64,000 nucleotides of DNA, taken from assembly GCF_001484605.1 (NCBI RefSeq), contig NZ_CP013747.1, positions 1,302,001 through 1,366,000 on the forward strand, written 5' to 3'. Under the pieces are notes generated by a model. The model had not been told where the DNA came from, ran no database searches, and was given only the letters and a program-made list of their open reading frames with translations. Shown piece after piece: positions 24,835-34,149 of the stretch. Within the stretch, counting starts at the first letter, position 1; each line of letters starts with the position of its first letter. Source of the stretch: Pseudarthrobacter sulfonivorans. GTDB lineage: Bacteria > Actinomycetota > Actinomycetes > Actinomycetales > Micrococcaceae. The position numbers and the translations under genes were made by a program.

Positions 24835-26934
24835 TCAGCTGTGGACCGCCGTCGAATCGTCCACAACGGATTCTTCAACGTCAGAGCCGGCGAACTGGGA
24901 CATGTACAGCCGGTAGTAGGCACCCTCAGCCGCCAGCAGCGTCTTGTGGTTGCCCTGCTCCACGATCTTGCCGTTCTCCATCACCAGGATGGTGTCGGCG
25001 TCCCGGATGGTGGAGAGCCGGTGCGCGATCACAAAGCTGGTGCGGTCCGTCCGCAGCGCCGCCATGGCCTTCTGGACCAGCAGCTCGGTGCGTGTATCCA
25101 CGGAGCTGGTGGCCTCGTCCAGGATGAGCAGCGACGGGTTGGCCACAAATGCGCGGGCGATGGTGATGAGCTGCTTTTCACCGGCGCTGACGTTGTTGCC
25201 TTCTTCATCGATCACGGTGTCGTAGCCCTCCGGCAGGGCGCGCACAAAGCGGTCCACGAAGGTGGCCTTGGCGGCCGCCATGACCTGCTCCTCGGTGGCG
25301 TCCAGGTTGCCATACCGAATGTTGTCGTAAATGGACCCGCCAAACAGCCACGCGTCCTGGAGCACCATGCCCACCTTGGACCGCAGCTCGGACCGGCTCA
25401 GGTGCGTGACATCCACGCCGTCCAGGGTGATGGACCCCGAATTGAGCTCGTAGAAGCGCATCACGAGGTTCACCAGGGTGGTTTTGCCGGCCCCGGTGGG
25501 ACCAACAATTGCCACGGTGTGCCCCGGTTCCGCCGTGAAGGACAGGTTTTCGATCAGCGGCCTGTCCTCGGTGTAGCTGAACGTGACGTCCTTGAACTCC
25601 ACATGCCCGTCGGTCTTGGCCGGCAGGTGCTCGGTGGCGGTCTCGGAGTCCTGCTCATCGGCGTCGAGGAATTCAAAGACCCGCTCCGAGGACGCGACGC
25701 CGGACTGCAGCATGTTGGCCATGCCGGCCATCTGGCCCAGCGGCTGCGTGAACTCTCGCGAGTACTGGATGAACGCCGTGGCGTCGCCCAGGGACATCGA
25801 GCCCGAGGCCACCCGGAGGCCACCCACGACGGCGATGCCTACATAGCTGAGGTAAGAAACGAACTGCATGACCGGGAAGATCATGCCGGAGACGAACTGG
25901 GCTCCGAAGCTGGCCTTGTAGAGGGCCTCGTTCCGCTCTTCGAAGCGTTCCAGCATGTCAGCGTCACGGCCGAAGACCCGCACAAGATCGTGCCCGGAGA
26001 AGGATTCCTCGATCTGGCCGTTCAGCTCACCCGTGTTCTTCCATTGGGCGGCGAAGAGCTTCTGGCTGCGCGAGCCGATCAGGCCGGCAGCCACACCGGA
26101 CAGCGGCAGCGCAACGAGGGCGATGAGAGCGAGCTGCCAGGAGACGATGAACATCATGATGACGATGCCGATCACTGTCAGCAGCGAGCTGATCAGCTGT
26201 GCGAACGCCTGCTGCAGCGCCTGCTGGACGTTGTCGACGTCGTTCGTCACCCGGGAGAGGACGTCGCCGCGCTGGCGGGTGTCGAAGTAGTTCAGCGGGA
26301 GCCGGTTCAGCTTCTTTTCGGTGTCGTCCCGGAGCCGGCGGATCACCTTCATCACGATGCGGTTCAGCACGTAGCCCTGCAGCCACAGGAAGATGTTGGC
26401 CACAAAGTACATCAGCAGCACGATGGCGATCAGGACTGAGAGTTTCTGGAAATTGATCCCGGTGCCGGGAACCAGCTCCATCCGCGACACCATGTCAGCG
26501 AAGTTGTCCTGCCCCTGCTGGCGCAGCCCTTCCACGAACTCGTCCTTGCTGGCACCCGCGGGCAGTTGCTTGCCAACCACGCCGCCGAAGATGACGTCCA
26601 TGGCCTGGCCCAGGATTTTGGGGGCGATGACGTTCAGGACCACCGAGACCACCACCAGGGCCACCACGGCGTAAATGCCCACAGCCTCAGGCTTCAGGAG
26701 CCCCAGCAGGCGCTTCGCCGAGGGCCAGAAATGCTCGGCCTTCTTGGCGGGCATGCCGCCGAACATGTCGCCGTCGGCCTCCGAGGGCTTGTACTCCTCC
26801 TCGAAGAAATCCTCGTCCTCCAGGAGGTCTTCCGGAGTTACGGAATCCGGGTTCGTTGCGGTGGTCGAACTGGTCACGGTGGTCGAACTGGTCACGGTGG
26901 TCGAGCCTGTCGAGACCTTCTTGGCGGCTCTCAT
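24835..26934 (-). CDS. ABC exporter half-transporter (permease-ATPase), second subunit
   Basis: The 699-residue protein is a type IV ABC exporter subunit. About 75 residues of acidic, Ser/Thr-rich N terminus come before the six-helix membrane domain (about 80-410). The ATPase domain has Walker A GPTGAGKTT, the signature NVSAGEKQL (S-A-G-E in place of S-G-G-Q), Walker B LLILDEATSSVD and the switch IAHRLSTI. It overlaps the partner gene by ATGA, so the two probably form a heterodimer of the LmrC/LmrD or multidrug type. The N-terminal STTVTSSTTVTS is encoded by an 18-bp repeat. Substrate unknown. Confidence 0.92.
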   Translation of the reverse strand: MRAAKKVSTGSTTVTSSTTVTSSTTATNPDSVTPEDLLEDEDFFEEEYKPSEADGDMFGGMPAKKAEHFWPSAKRLLGLLKPEAVGIYAVVALVVVSVVLNVIAPKILGQAMDVIFGGVVGKQLPAGASKDEFVEGLRQQGQDNFADMVSRMELVPGTGINFQKLSVLIAIVLLMYFVANIFLWLQGYVLNRIVMKVIRRLRDDTEKKLNRLPLNYFDTRQRGDVLSRVTNDVDNVQQALQQAFAQLISSLLTVIGIVIMMFIVSWQLALIALVALPLSGVAAGLIGSRSQKLFAAQWKNTGELNGQIEESFSGHDLVRVFGRDADMLERFEERNEALYKASFGAQFVSGMIFPVMQFVSYLSYVGIAVVGGLRVASGSMSLGDATAFIQYSREFTQPLGQMAGMANMLQSGVASSERVFEFLDADEQDSETATEHLPAKTDGHVEFKDVTFSYTEDRPLIENLSFTAEPGHTVAIVGPTGAGKTTLVNLVMRFYELNSGSITLDGVDVTHLSRSELRSKVGMVLQDAWLFGGSIYDNIRYGNLDATEEQVMAAAKATFVDRFVRALPEGYDTVIDEEGNNVSAGEKQLITIARAFVANPSLLILDEATSSVDTRTELLVQKAMAALRTDRTSFVIAHRLSTIRDADTILVMENGKIVEQGNHKTLLAAEGAYYRLYMSQFAGSDVEESVVDDSTAVHS
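26860..26914. repeat. 18-bp tandem repeats joined to a CTCGACAGGCTCGA element
   Basis: On the minus strand the N-terminal coding region reads a CTCGACAGGCTCGACCACC element followed by GTGACCAGTTCGACCACC units. The 18-bp unit GGTGGTCGAACTGGTCAC is present at 26860-26877 and 26878-26895, with a diverged third unit to 26914. The element recurs at 36551. Confidence 0.75.
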
Positions 26935-28664
26935 GCCATTTCCTCCACGCTCAGCTGGGATTCAACAATTTCCTGGTAGGTGGGTGAGGTTTCCAGGAGC
27001 TCCTCATGCGTTCCGCGGTCCACGATCCGGCCGTTGTCCAGGACCAGGATCTGGTCTGCATCGGTGATGGTGGAGATCCGTTGGGCCACGATGATGACCG
27101 TGGCGTCGGCGGTGGTCTGTTTCAGCGCGGCGCGGAGCCTGGCATCGGTTGCGACGTCCAGCGCCGAGAACGAATCGTCAAAGAGGTAGACCTTGGGTTT
27201 GGTGATCAACGCCCGGGCGATGCAGAGCCGCTGCCGCTGGCCGCCGGAGACGTTGGTGCCGCCCTGCGCGATGCGGGCGTTCAGTCCGTTCTTCTTCTCG
27301 CGGACAAAGCCCTCGCCCTGGGCGATCTGCAGCGCGTCCCAGAGTTCCTGGTCCGTGGCCTCGGTCTTGCCGAAGCGCAGGTTGTGCTCGATGGTGCCCG
27401 AGAAGAGGTACGGCCGCTGCGGGACCAGGGCCACGCGCTTGGTGATCTCGGCGCGGTCCAGGTTGCTGACGGAGACGCCGTCCAGGAGGACTTCGCCCTC
27501 GGCGATGTCGTACAGGCGCGGCAGCAGGGCCAGCAGCGAGGTCTTGCCTGCACCGGTGGAACCGATGATGGCAACGGTCTCGCCCGGCTTGGCGGTGAAG
27601 CTGATGTTGCTCAGCACCGGCGTCTCGGCACCGGGGTAGGCAAAGGTGACGTTCCGGTATTCCACTACCCCGGCCAGCGTGGCGGGCGTCTCAGGACGTT
27701 CGGGATCGTGGATGGAGGGTTCGACGTCGAGCACTTCACCGATGCGGTCCGCGCAGACGGAGGCGCGCGGGATCATCATGGCCATAAACGTGCCCATCAT
27801 GACGGCGATCAGGATCTGGAGCAGGTACTGCAGGAAGGCGGTCAGGGCGCCCACCTGCATTTCGCCCGAATCCACGCGCTGACCGCCGAACCACAGCACC
27901 GCGGCCGTGGACAGGTGCAGGATCATGCCGATGGCCGGGAACATCAGGACAAACAGGGCCCCGATTTTCAGGGAGACGTCGGTCAGGTCCTTGTTGGCAA
28001 CGCCGAAACGCTCGGTTTCATAGGGTTCGCGGACAAATGCGCGGACGACCCGGATGCCAATGATCTGCTCGCGAAGGACCGCGTTGATGCGGTCGATCTT
28101 CTTCTGCATGGACCGGAAAAGGGGCATGAGCCGGACCACCAGGTAGCCCACCACCACGATCAGCACGGGCACGGAGACCCAGACCAGCCACGACAGGCTG
28201 ATGTCCTCGCGCAGCGCCATGATGATGCCGCCGATGCACATGATGGGGGTGGCCACCATGAAGTTCAGTCCCATCAGCACGAGCATCTGGACCTGCTGGA
28301 CGTCGTTGGTGCCGCGGGTGATGAGGGTGGGGGCGCCGAACGTGTTCACGTCCTTGGCGGAGAAACTGGTGACCTTGCGGAACACCCCGCGGCGCAGATC
28401 GCGGCCCACGGCCATGGCCGTTTTGGAGCCGTAGTAGACGCCGGCGATGGCGGTGCCCACCTGGACAATGGCCACCAGCAGCATCACGGACCCGGTCCGC
28501 CAAATGAAATCCGTATCCCCACGGGAAACGCCTTCGTCGATGATCTGGGCGTTGAGGCTCGGAAGGTAGAGCGCTGCGATGGTGGACGCCAATTGGAACA
28601 CAACGACGGCCACGATGTATGGCATGTACGGTTTGGAGTAGCGCCGTATGAGGGTGAGGAGCAT
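26931..28664 (-). CDS. ABC exporter half-transporter (permease-ATPase), first subunit
   Basis: The 577-residue protein has a six-TM membrane domain (about 15-310) and an ATPase domain with Walker A GSTGAGKTS, signature TNVSGGQRQR and Walker B VYLFDDSFSALD. The Walker B region has Asp in place of the catalytic Glu (DDSF rather than DEPT/DEAT). This kind of degenerate site is typical of one subunit in heterodimeric exporters, and the partner at 26934 has a standard Glu. The gene starts the operon. Export of a drug-like or lipid compound is the family role; the actual substrate is unknown. Confidence 0.92.
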   Translation of the reverse strand: MLLTLIRRYSKPYMPYIVAVVVFQLASTIAALYLPSLNAQIIDEGVSRGDTDFIWRTGSVMLLVAIVQVGTAIAGVYYGSKTAMAVGRDLRRGVFRKVTSFSAKDVNTFGAPTLITRGTNDVQQVQMLVLMGLNFMVATPIMCIGGIIMALREDISLSWLVWVSVPVLIVVVGYLVVRLMPLFRSMQKKIDRINAVLREQIIGIRVVRAFVREPYETERFGVANKDLTDVSLKIGALFVLMFPAIGMILHLSTAAVLWFGGQRVDSGEMQVGALTAFLQYLLQILIAVMMGTFMAMMIPRASVCADRIGEVLDVEPSIHDPERPETPATLAGVVEYRNVTFAYPGAETPVLSNISFTAKPGETVAIIGSTGAGKTSLLALLPRLYDIAEGEVLLDGVSVSNLDRAEITKRVALVPQRPYLFSGTIEHNLRFGKTEATDQELWDALQIAQGEGFVREKKNGLNARIAQGGTNVSGGQRQRLCIARALITKPKVYLFDDSFSALDVATDARLRAALKQTTADATVIIVAQRISTITDADQILVLDNGRIVDRGTHEELLETSPTYQEIVESQLSVEEMA

Positions 28665-28834
28665 GCCCGTGAATCCTTAGGAAGAGAGCGCGAAATGATG
28701 AGGATAAGTAGTAACAGACGGGGCTGACATTTCTCAGCCTACCCACTCTACGAAATCCGTTGCCCGGGCGAAACATCTACGGTAAATATCATCCGATCGG
28801 CGTACTCCCCCACACGTTCCTCCACCACCCACCT

Positions 28835-28890
28835 GCGCGAACGGACACTTTCGGCCCCGGATCTGTGGGACCTCAAGTGTCCGTTCGCGC
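28835..28890. terminator. Family I inverted repeat, copy 2 (terminator-like)
   Basis: The unit GCGCGAACGGACACTT...GGCCCC (28835-28858) is inverted at 28867-28890, giving a stem of more than 20 bp with a few mismatches and an 8-base loop. It begins 6 bases after the stop of the MFS gene on the minus strand. Confidence 0.78.
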
Positions 28891-28895
28891 TCCGG

Positions 28896-30515
28896 TTAGC
28901 GACCGGCGGAGGCGAGTTCCGGCGTCGTGCTTTCAGCGTTGGAGCTTGCCTCGGCGCCGGTCCCCGCCCCTGGTTCGGTCTCCGGCTGGATGTCAACGGT
29001 GCGCGACAGCGGGCGCTCCTTGATGAACAGGACCGAGATCAGGGCTACCACCGCAACGCCGGCGGAGATCAGGAAGACCTCGGCGGTGGCGTCGCCGTAA
29101 GCGGCGCGCATGATCTCGCGGACCGGTGCGGGCATGTCAACGAGGTCCATGCTGGCTCCGGCCGACCCGCCCGCCACAGGGATACCGGCCGCGGCCAGGC
29201 CTTGCGTGGCGAGTTCGCTGACCCGGCTGCTGAGGACGGCGCCGAGCACGGACACACCGATCGCGCCGCCCACCGACCGGAAGAATGCCACAGATGAGCT
29301 GGCGGTTCCGATATCGGACGCCCGGACCGTGTTCTGCACCACCAGGACCAGGTTCTGCATCAGCATGCCGAGGCCCACGCCGAGGATGGCCGTGAAGATC
29401 CCGGCCTGCCACAGTTCGGTGGTGTGGTCCATGGTGCCGGCCAGGCCGAGGCCGCCGATCAGCAGGATGGACCCGCCGATCAGGTAGCCCTTCCACTTGC
29501 CGGTGCGGCTGATGAGCAGACCGGAAACGACCGAACCGGTCAGGTTGCCGGCGATCATCGGCAGCGTCAGGAGTCCGGCTTCGGTAGGCGTGGCGCCGCG
29601 GGCCACCTGGAAGTACTGGCCCAGGAACGTGGTTGAACCGAACATCGCGATGCCCACCGCCACTGAAGCGATGATGGCCAAAGCGGTGGTGCGTTCAGAG
29701 ATGATCTTCAGCGGGATGATGGGCTGCTCAACCTTGGACTCCACCAGCACCAGCAGGGCCAGCAGCACCACGCCGCCGCCCACCATGGCGGCCGACTGCC
29801 AGGAAACCCAGTCGTAGTAGGCGGGGTTGCCGGCGAAGGAGACCCAGATCAGGAGCAGGCTGACGCCGGTGGTCAGCAGGATGGAGCCAAGCCAGTCGAT
29901 CTTGACGTGGCGTTTGATGTGCTCGATTTTCAGGGTGATCTGGAGCAGGATAAGCGCGACGACGGCGAGCGGCACGCAGACGAAGAAGGTCCAGCGCCAG
30001 CCCAGCGGGCTGTCCACGATGAATCCGCCGAGCAGCGGGCCGCCGGCAGTCCCTACCGCCATCACGGCGCCCATGTAGCCGGAGTATTTGCCGCGGTCCC
30101 GCGGCGGGATCATGCTGCCGATGATGGCCTGCGCCAGCGCGGTGAGCCCGCCCATGGCCACGCCCTGGATAACGCGGGCGGTGAGCAGCAGCGGGATGGT
30201 CTCGGAGAGTCCGGCCATAACGGAGCCGGCCACAAAGATGACAATGCTCAGCTGGACCAGCAGCTTCTTGTTGAAGAGGTCGGACAGCTTGCCCCAGATG
30301 GAGGTGGTGACCGCGTTGGCCAGCAGGGCGGCCGTGATCACCCAAGCGAAGTCGGTCTGCGTGCCATGCAGATCGGACATGATGGTGGGCAACGCGCTGG
30401 CCACGATGGTGCTGCTGAGGATGGCGGTGAAGAACGCCGCGAGGAGCCCGGTCAGGGCCTCCATTATCTGGCGGTGGGTCATCGCCAAGGGCGGTGCGGC
30501 GGGTTGGCTCGACAT
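28896..30515 (-). CDS. MFS efflux transporter, DHA2 (14-TM) family
   Basis: The 539-residue protein is an EmrB/QacA-type drug:proton antiporter. It begins THRQIMEALTGLLAAFFTAILSSTIVASALPTI, and carries GVAMGGLTALAQAIIGSMIPPRDRGKYSGYMGAV with the family's motif A/C features, and about 14 hydrophobic segments. The start is ATG at 30515 after AGGAG, one base after the stop of the MarR gene. This pairing indicates a MarR-controlled efflux operon. The gene ends against a family I repeat hairpin. Substrate specificity cannot be told. Confidence 0.92.
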   Translation of the reverse strand: MSSQPAAPPLAMTHRQIMEALTGLLAAFFTAILSSTIVASALPTIMSDLHGTQTDFAWVITAALLANAVTTSIWGKLSDLFNKKLLVQLSIVIFVAGSVMAGLSETIPLLLTARVIQGVAMGGLTALAQAIIGSMIPPRDRGKYSGYMGAVMAVGTAGGPLLGGFIVDSPLGWRWTFFVCVPLAVVALILLQITLKIEHIKRHVKIDWLGSILLTTGVSLLLIWVSFAGNPAYYDWVSWQSAAMVGGGVVLLALLVLVESKVEQPIIPLKIISERTTALAIIASVAVGIAMFGSTTFLGQYFQVARGATPTEAGLLTLPMIAGNLTGSVVSGLLISRTGKWKGYLIGGSILLIGGLGLAGTMDHTTELWQAGIFTAILGVGLGMLMQNLVLVVQNTVRASDIGTASSSVAFFRSVGGAIGVSVLGAVLSSRVSELATQGLAAAGIPVAGGSAGASMDLVDMPAPVREIMRAAYGDATAEVFLISAGVAVVALISVLFIKERPLSRTVDIQPETEPGAGTGAEASSNAESTTPELASAGR

Positions 30516-30516
30516 A

Positions 30517-31023
30517 TCAGTGCTCCTGGAGGTTCTGGGATGCGGTGGCTGATGCCGCGGTTGAATGTGCCGGGAGTGCATGTGCCCGGGCTGAATGCTT
30601 GAGGGACTCCGAGAGTTTCGTCAGGATCCGTGCCGTGTCTTCGGCATCCTCCTGGCTCCAATCGCTGAGGTACTCCTGCAGCGTGGCCGTTCGGTGCTCT
30701 TCGATCTTCCGGAGCTTGTCCGCGCCCGCCGGCGACAGGGCAACCAACTGGGCGCGGCCGTCGTCGGGATCCTGCCGCCGGATGACGTAACCCTGCTCCT
30801 CAAGGTCCGCGATGTGGCGACTGAGGACGGGGGCGCTGACACCGAGCCGCTCCGCCAGCTGGGTGGCGCGGGATTCCCCCTCCCCCACGAACCTGAGCAC
30901 GCCCTGCAGCGCAACCCCGGTGTCCTGTCCGCGGAAGCTCGCCGCGGCGACGCATCGGACCACCCGTTGGAGGTCGAAGATGCGGTAGACAAGGTCCGCT
31001 GCGGTGTCCGGGGCGACTGCCAT
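30517..31023 (-). CDS. MarR-family transcriptional regulator
   Basis: The 168-residue protein has a MarR winged helix (ESRATQLAERLGVSAPVLSRHIADLEEQGYVIRRQDPDDGRAQLVALSPAG). It is the first gene of an operon with the DHA2 pump and very probably represses it until a toxic ligand binds. GAGGAG lies 10 bases before ATG. An imperfectly symmetric TTGCCTAAGGCAA site overlaps its promoter region. The last 30 residues are an Ala/Ser/His-rich tail. Confidence 0.92.
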   Translation of the reverse strand: MAVAPDTAADLVYRIFDLQRVVRCVAAASFRGQDTGVALQGVLRFVGEGESRATQLAERLGVSAPVLSRHIADLEEQGYVIRRQDPDDGRAQLVALSPAGADKLRKIEEHRTATLQEYLSDWSQEDAEDTARILTKLSESLKHSARAHALPAHSTAASATASQNLQEH

Positions 31024-31044
31024 GGTTGGGCTCTCCTCTTTTGT

Positions 31045-31057
31045 TTGCCTAAGGCAA
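31045..31057. promoter_or_regulatory. Candidate MarR operator
   Basis: TTGCCT-A-AGGCAA is a 6+6 inverted repeat beside a TATGTATATA sequence that could be the -10 region for the MarR/MFS operon. A further GCAACC half-site lies about 15 bases upstream. This fits autoregulation by the MarR protein. Confidence 0.55.
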
Positions 31058-31125
31058 CTATATACATAAATGGTTGCTTTGGGAAACTAAAGAGCTGGGC
31101 GCGGCGGCACACCCTTACAACAAAA

Positions 31126-31180
31126 GCGCGAAAGGACACTTGGGGCCCTTTGGAATGGGGCCTAAAGTGTCCTCTCGCGC
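31126..31180. terminator. Family I inverted repeat, copy 3 (terminator-like)
   Basis: GCGCGAAAGGACACTT...GGCCC (31126-31148) is inverted at 31157-31180 with 8 bases between. It begins 33 bases after the stop of the TPP-enzyme gene on the minus strand, and also separates it from the MarR promoter. Confidence 0.78.
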
Positions 31181-31212
31181 TATGGTGGAGCGGGTGCTTT
31201 GGTGCTGGGTGT

Positions 31213-32907
31213 TCAGTCGTCCAGGTGGGTGGGGCCGAACATCTTGAGGAGCGTTTCGACGACGACGACGTTTGGTCCGTCCGCCGCGAAGCCCGCCTTG
31301 AGCGCGTCCGCGACGTCCTCGGGGGCCACTCGTGTGGCCGGCACACCGAAGGCTTCGGCGAGCTTGACGAAGTCGGGCCGGGCGAGCTCGGTGGCCGTGG
31401 CCTTGCCGAACGCGCCCACCATGTATTCACGCAGGATGCCGTAGCCGCCGTCGTCCACGATCAGCCAGGTGACAGGGATGTTGTGCTGCTTGGCGGTGGC
31501 GAGTTCGGAAATGGAGTACATGGAGGAACCGTCACCGGACACGGCGAGGACCCGGCTGGGCTTGCCGACCGTTTCCAGCCCGACGGCGCCGCCGATGGCT
31601 GCCGGGAAGCCGTAGCCCAGGCCGCCGGCACCCTGGGCGGAGTGGAACTGGCCCTGCCGGGCATCCCAGCAGCTCCAGCCCCAGTACGCGGAAATGGTCA
31701 TGTCCCAGAAGGTCTGCATGTCCGCGGGGACGGCTTCGCGGATGTCGGACATGAATTTCAGCTCTTTGCCCAGGTCCTGGGATTCGAGCCTTGCCTTGAC
31801 CTTGGCGAGGGATTCCTTGACCAGGTCCTCGGGGGTGGTCCCGTGCCAGCTGCGGGTGGTGTCGACGGGCGCAATCAGGGCCTCGTCGAGGGCGGCGAGG
31901 GCCTGGCCGGCGTCGGCACGGATGCCCAGGCCGGGGCTGTTCGATTCGAGGACGCGCGGTTCGGCGTCGATCTGGATGATGCGGCCGCGCGGAGCGAACG
32001 TGAAGTAGTTGGACGTGACTTCACCGAGGGAGGAGCCAATGACAATCAGGACGTCGGCATCTTCCAGGAGGTCCGTCATATGCCGGTCCTCGATCCAGGA
32101 CTGCAGCGAGAGCTCATGGGTCCAGGGGAAGGCGCCGTTGCCGCCAGGCGTGCAGATGACCGGCGCCCGCAGCTTTTCGGCAATGGAGAGCAACGACTTT
32201 TCGGCCCGGCCCCGCCGGGTACCGCCACCGGCGATGATGGCGGGACGTTCCGCCGTCGACAGCCATTTCACCGCTTCCCGGACCAACTCCACGCGCGGCG
32301 GGTTGTCCGCTGCTTCGGCGAGTGCGTCCTCCACCGGGGGCACCATGATGGGATCCAGCAGCACGTTCTGCGGGATTTCCAGCCAGACCGGGCCCTGCGG
32401 CGAGGAGATGGCTTCGGTCCAGGCATCCTGGATGGCCGACGGAATACCGGACGCGTGCTGGATCAGGCGCTGGCTCTTGGTAACGTTCGCGGCCGAGGCC
32501 TTCTGGTCATCGAGCTGGTGGAGCATGCCCTTGCGGCGGGCGCCCAGTCCCTCAAGCGGGATCTGGCTGGCCACCACCACCATGGGCACACCCGTGGCGT
32601 AGGCCTCCTGCAGGCCGGCCAGGGAGGTCAGCGCGCCGGGACCGGTGGACAGGAACAGCACGCCCACTTCGCCGGTGGCGCGGGAGTACCCGTCCGCGGC
32701 GAAGGCACTGTTGTTCTCCACGCGGGAAGACACGAAGTGCAGATTGCCGCGGCCCATGGCGTCAAACAGGCCCAGCGCGTGCTGGCCCGGGATGCCGAAG
32801 ACGGTCTTGGCGCCGAGCGCTTCAAGGGTTTCGACGACGAGGTCCCCGCCGTTGCGCTGACTGGTCCCCTTGGTAGGGGCTGCTGTGCCCGGATCGAAAT
32901 CAATCAT
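31213..32907 (-). CDS. Thiamine pyrophosphate-dependent enzyme (AruI/acetolactate synthase-like)
   Basis: The 564-residue protein has the three-domain fold of TPP decarboxylases and synthases. The catalytic Glu is Glu64 in SSRVENNSAFAADGYSR. The cofactor motif is GDGSSMYSISELATAKQHN from 458, ending VDDGGYG where many relatives have Asn-Asn. It lies 5 bases after the ureohydrolase gene. In the arginine transaminase pathway, AruI, a protein of this size and family, decarboxylates 2-ketoarginine to 4-guanidinobutyraldehyde, and a ureohydrolase acts later. That pairing suggests an AruI-like role here. Acetolactate synthase is less likely because no small subunit is present. The function is inferred from context. 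Confidence 0.82.
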   Translation of the reverse strand: MIDFDPGTAAPTKGTSQRNGGDLVVETLEALGAKTVFGIPGQHALGLFDAMGRGNLHFVSSRVENNSAFAADGYSRATGEVGVLFLSTGPGALTSLAGLQEAYATGVPMVVVASQIPLEGLGARRKGMLHQLDDQKASAANVTKSQRLIQHASGIPSAIQDAWTEAISSPQGPVWLEIPQNVLLDPIMVPPVEDALAEAADNPPRVELVREAVKWLSTAERPAIIAGGGTRRGRAEKSLLSIAEKLRAPVICTPGGNGAFPWTHELSLQSWIEDRHMTDLLEDADVLIVIGSSLGEVTSNYFTFAPRGRIIQIDAEPRVLESNSPGLGIRADAGQALAALDEALIAPVDTTRSWHGTTPEDLVKESLAKVKARLESQDLGKELKFMSDIREAVPADMQTFWDMTISAYWGWSCWDARQGQFHSAQGAGGLGYGFPAAIGGAVGLETVGKPSRVLAVSGDGSSMYSISELATAKQHNIPVTWLIVDDGGYGILREYMVGAFGKATATELARPDFVKLAEAFGVPATRVAPEDVADALKAGFAADGPNVVVVETLLKMFGPTHLDD

Positions 32908-32912
32908 AGTGG

Positions 32913-33977
32913 CTACTCCTTGGTTCCGGCGGCGAAACCGGCAGGTTGGCGGGCTTCTTGGCCGAGAGCTTGGGCGGCGTAGCCGTTGGCCGTCCCGAAC
33001 CGGTCACCTTCAACAGCATTGTCCGCCATCAGGGTGATCAGTTCATAGGCCACATGGCTGGCGGCCACGCCGGTGATTTCGGCGTGGTCGTAGGCGGGCG
33101 CAACCTCGACGACGTCGGCGCCCACCAGGTTCATGCCGCGGAAGCCGCGGATGATCTCCAGGAGTTCGCGGCTGGTGATGCCGCCGGCTTCGGGTGTTCC
33201 CGTGCCCGGCGCGTGTGCGGGGTCCAGGACGTCGATGTCCACGGAGATGTAGAGCGGGCGGTTGCCGATCCGGTCGCGGACCTTGGCCACGGTTTCGAGG
33301 ACGCCCTGGTAGTAGACGTCCGCGGAGGTGACGATGCCGAACCCGAAGCGGTGGTCGTCGTCGAGATCCTTTTTGCCGTAGAGCGGGCCGCGCGTGCCGA
33401 TGTGGCTGATCGCTTCCGTGTCCAGGATGCCTTCCTCAACGGCCCGGCGGAACGGGGTGCCGTGCGTGTACTCCGCGCCGAAGTAGGTGTCCCAGGTGTC
33501 CAGGTGCGCATCGAAGTGCAGCATGGCTACAGGCTCGCCGGCGCGCTCAGCGGCCGCACGGAGGAGCGGCAGGGCGATGGTGTGGTCCCCGCCGAGCGTC
33601 ACCAGCTTGCTGCCGGCCGCGGTGAGGTCCAGGGCGTTCTGCTGGATGGTTTCGATGGCTTCGTTGATGTTGAACGGGTTGACCGCCATGTCGCCGGCGT
33701 CAGCCACCTGGATGTTTTCGAACGGGCTGACGTCCCAGGCGGGGTTGTACGGGCGGAGCAAGCGGCTGGCCTCGCGGATGTGGTTGGAGCCGAAACGGGC
33801 ACCCGGGCGGTACGAAACACCCGAGTCGAAGGGCACTCCCACCACCGTCACGTCAGCCTTGGCCACCTGGTCCAGGCGCGGCAGGCGGGCGTAGGTTGCA
33901 GCGCCGGCATAGCGCGGGATACGGGATGAATCGATGGGGCCAAGGTTGCCGTTGGCTTCGATGCGCAGCTCTTTCAA
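32913..33977 (-). CDS. Agmatinase/guanidinobutyrase-type ureohydrolase
   Basis: The 354-residue protein is a Mn-dependent ureohydrolase that releases urea from a guanidino compound. Metal ligands are visible at His132 (GGDHT), Asp156-His158-Asp160 (DAHLD) and Asp247-Asp249 (SVDIDVLDP), with Glu263 in TGTPEAGG. I chose TTG at 33977 because GAAGGAGAGG lies immediately upstream; the frame extends 42 codons further without support. Agmatine and 4-guanidinobutyrate are both possible substrates. The adjacent AruI-like enzyme favours guanidinobutyrate. A promoter is expected in the 170 bases upstream. Confidence 0.88.
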   Translation of the reverse strand: MKELRIEANGNLGPIDSSRIPRYAGAATYARLPRLDQVAKADVTVVGVPFDSGVSYRPGARFGSNHIREASRLLRPYNPAWDVSPFENIQVADAGDMAVNPFNINEAIETIQQNALDLTAAGSKLVTLGGDHTIALPLLRAAAERAGEPVAMLHFDAHLDTWDTYFGAEYTHGTPFRRAVEEGILDTEAISHIGTRGPLYGKKDLDDDHRFGFGIVTSADVYYQGVLETVAKVRDRIGNRPLYISVDIDVLDPAHAPGTGTPEAGGITSRELLEIIRGFRGMNLVGADVVEVAPAYDHAEITGVAASHVAYELITLMADNAVEGDRFGTANGYAAQALGQEARQPAGFAAGTKE

Positions 33978-34149
33978 GATGAGCCTCTCCTTCGAGGATT
34001 GATCGGCGGGTGTGACAGCCATCATAGCCTGAAGTTTTCTTATGCGCATCAGTTGTTTACAAAACTCTCCTGGCCAAGGTCTCGCCGATCGCCCCCGAGC
34101 CACAAACCGGGAAGGAACGCAGCAACGCTAGCGAGCGGGGAGCAGCAAC

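Noticed and set aside
27006..28727. A long plus-strand frame opposite the ABC exporter gene
   Set aside because: It is a His/Asp-rich shadow frame typical of high-GC DNA, with no family features. Similar long shadows occur opposite most genes here.
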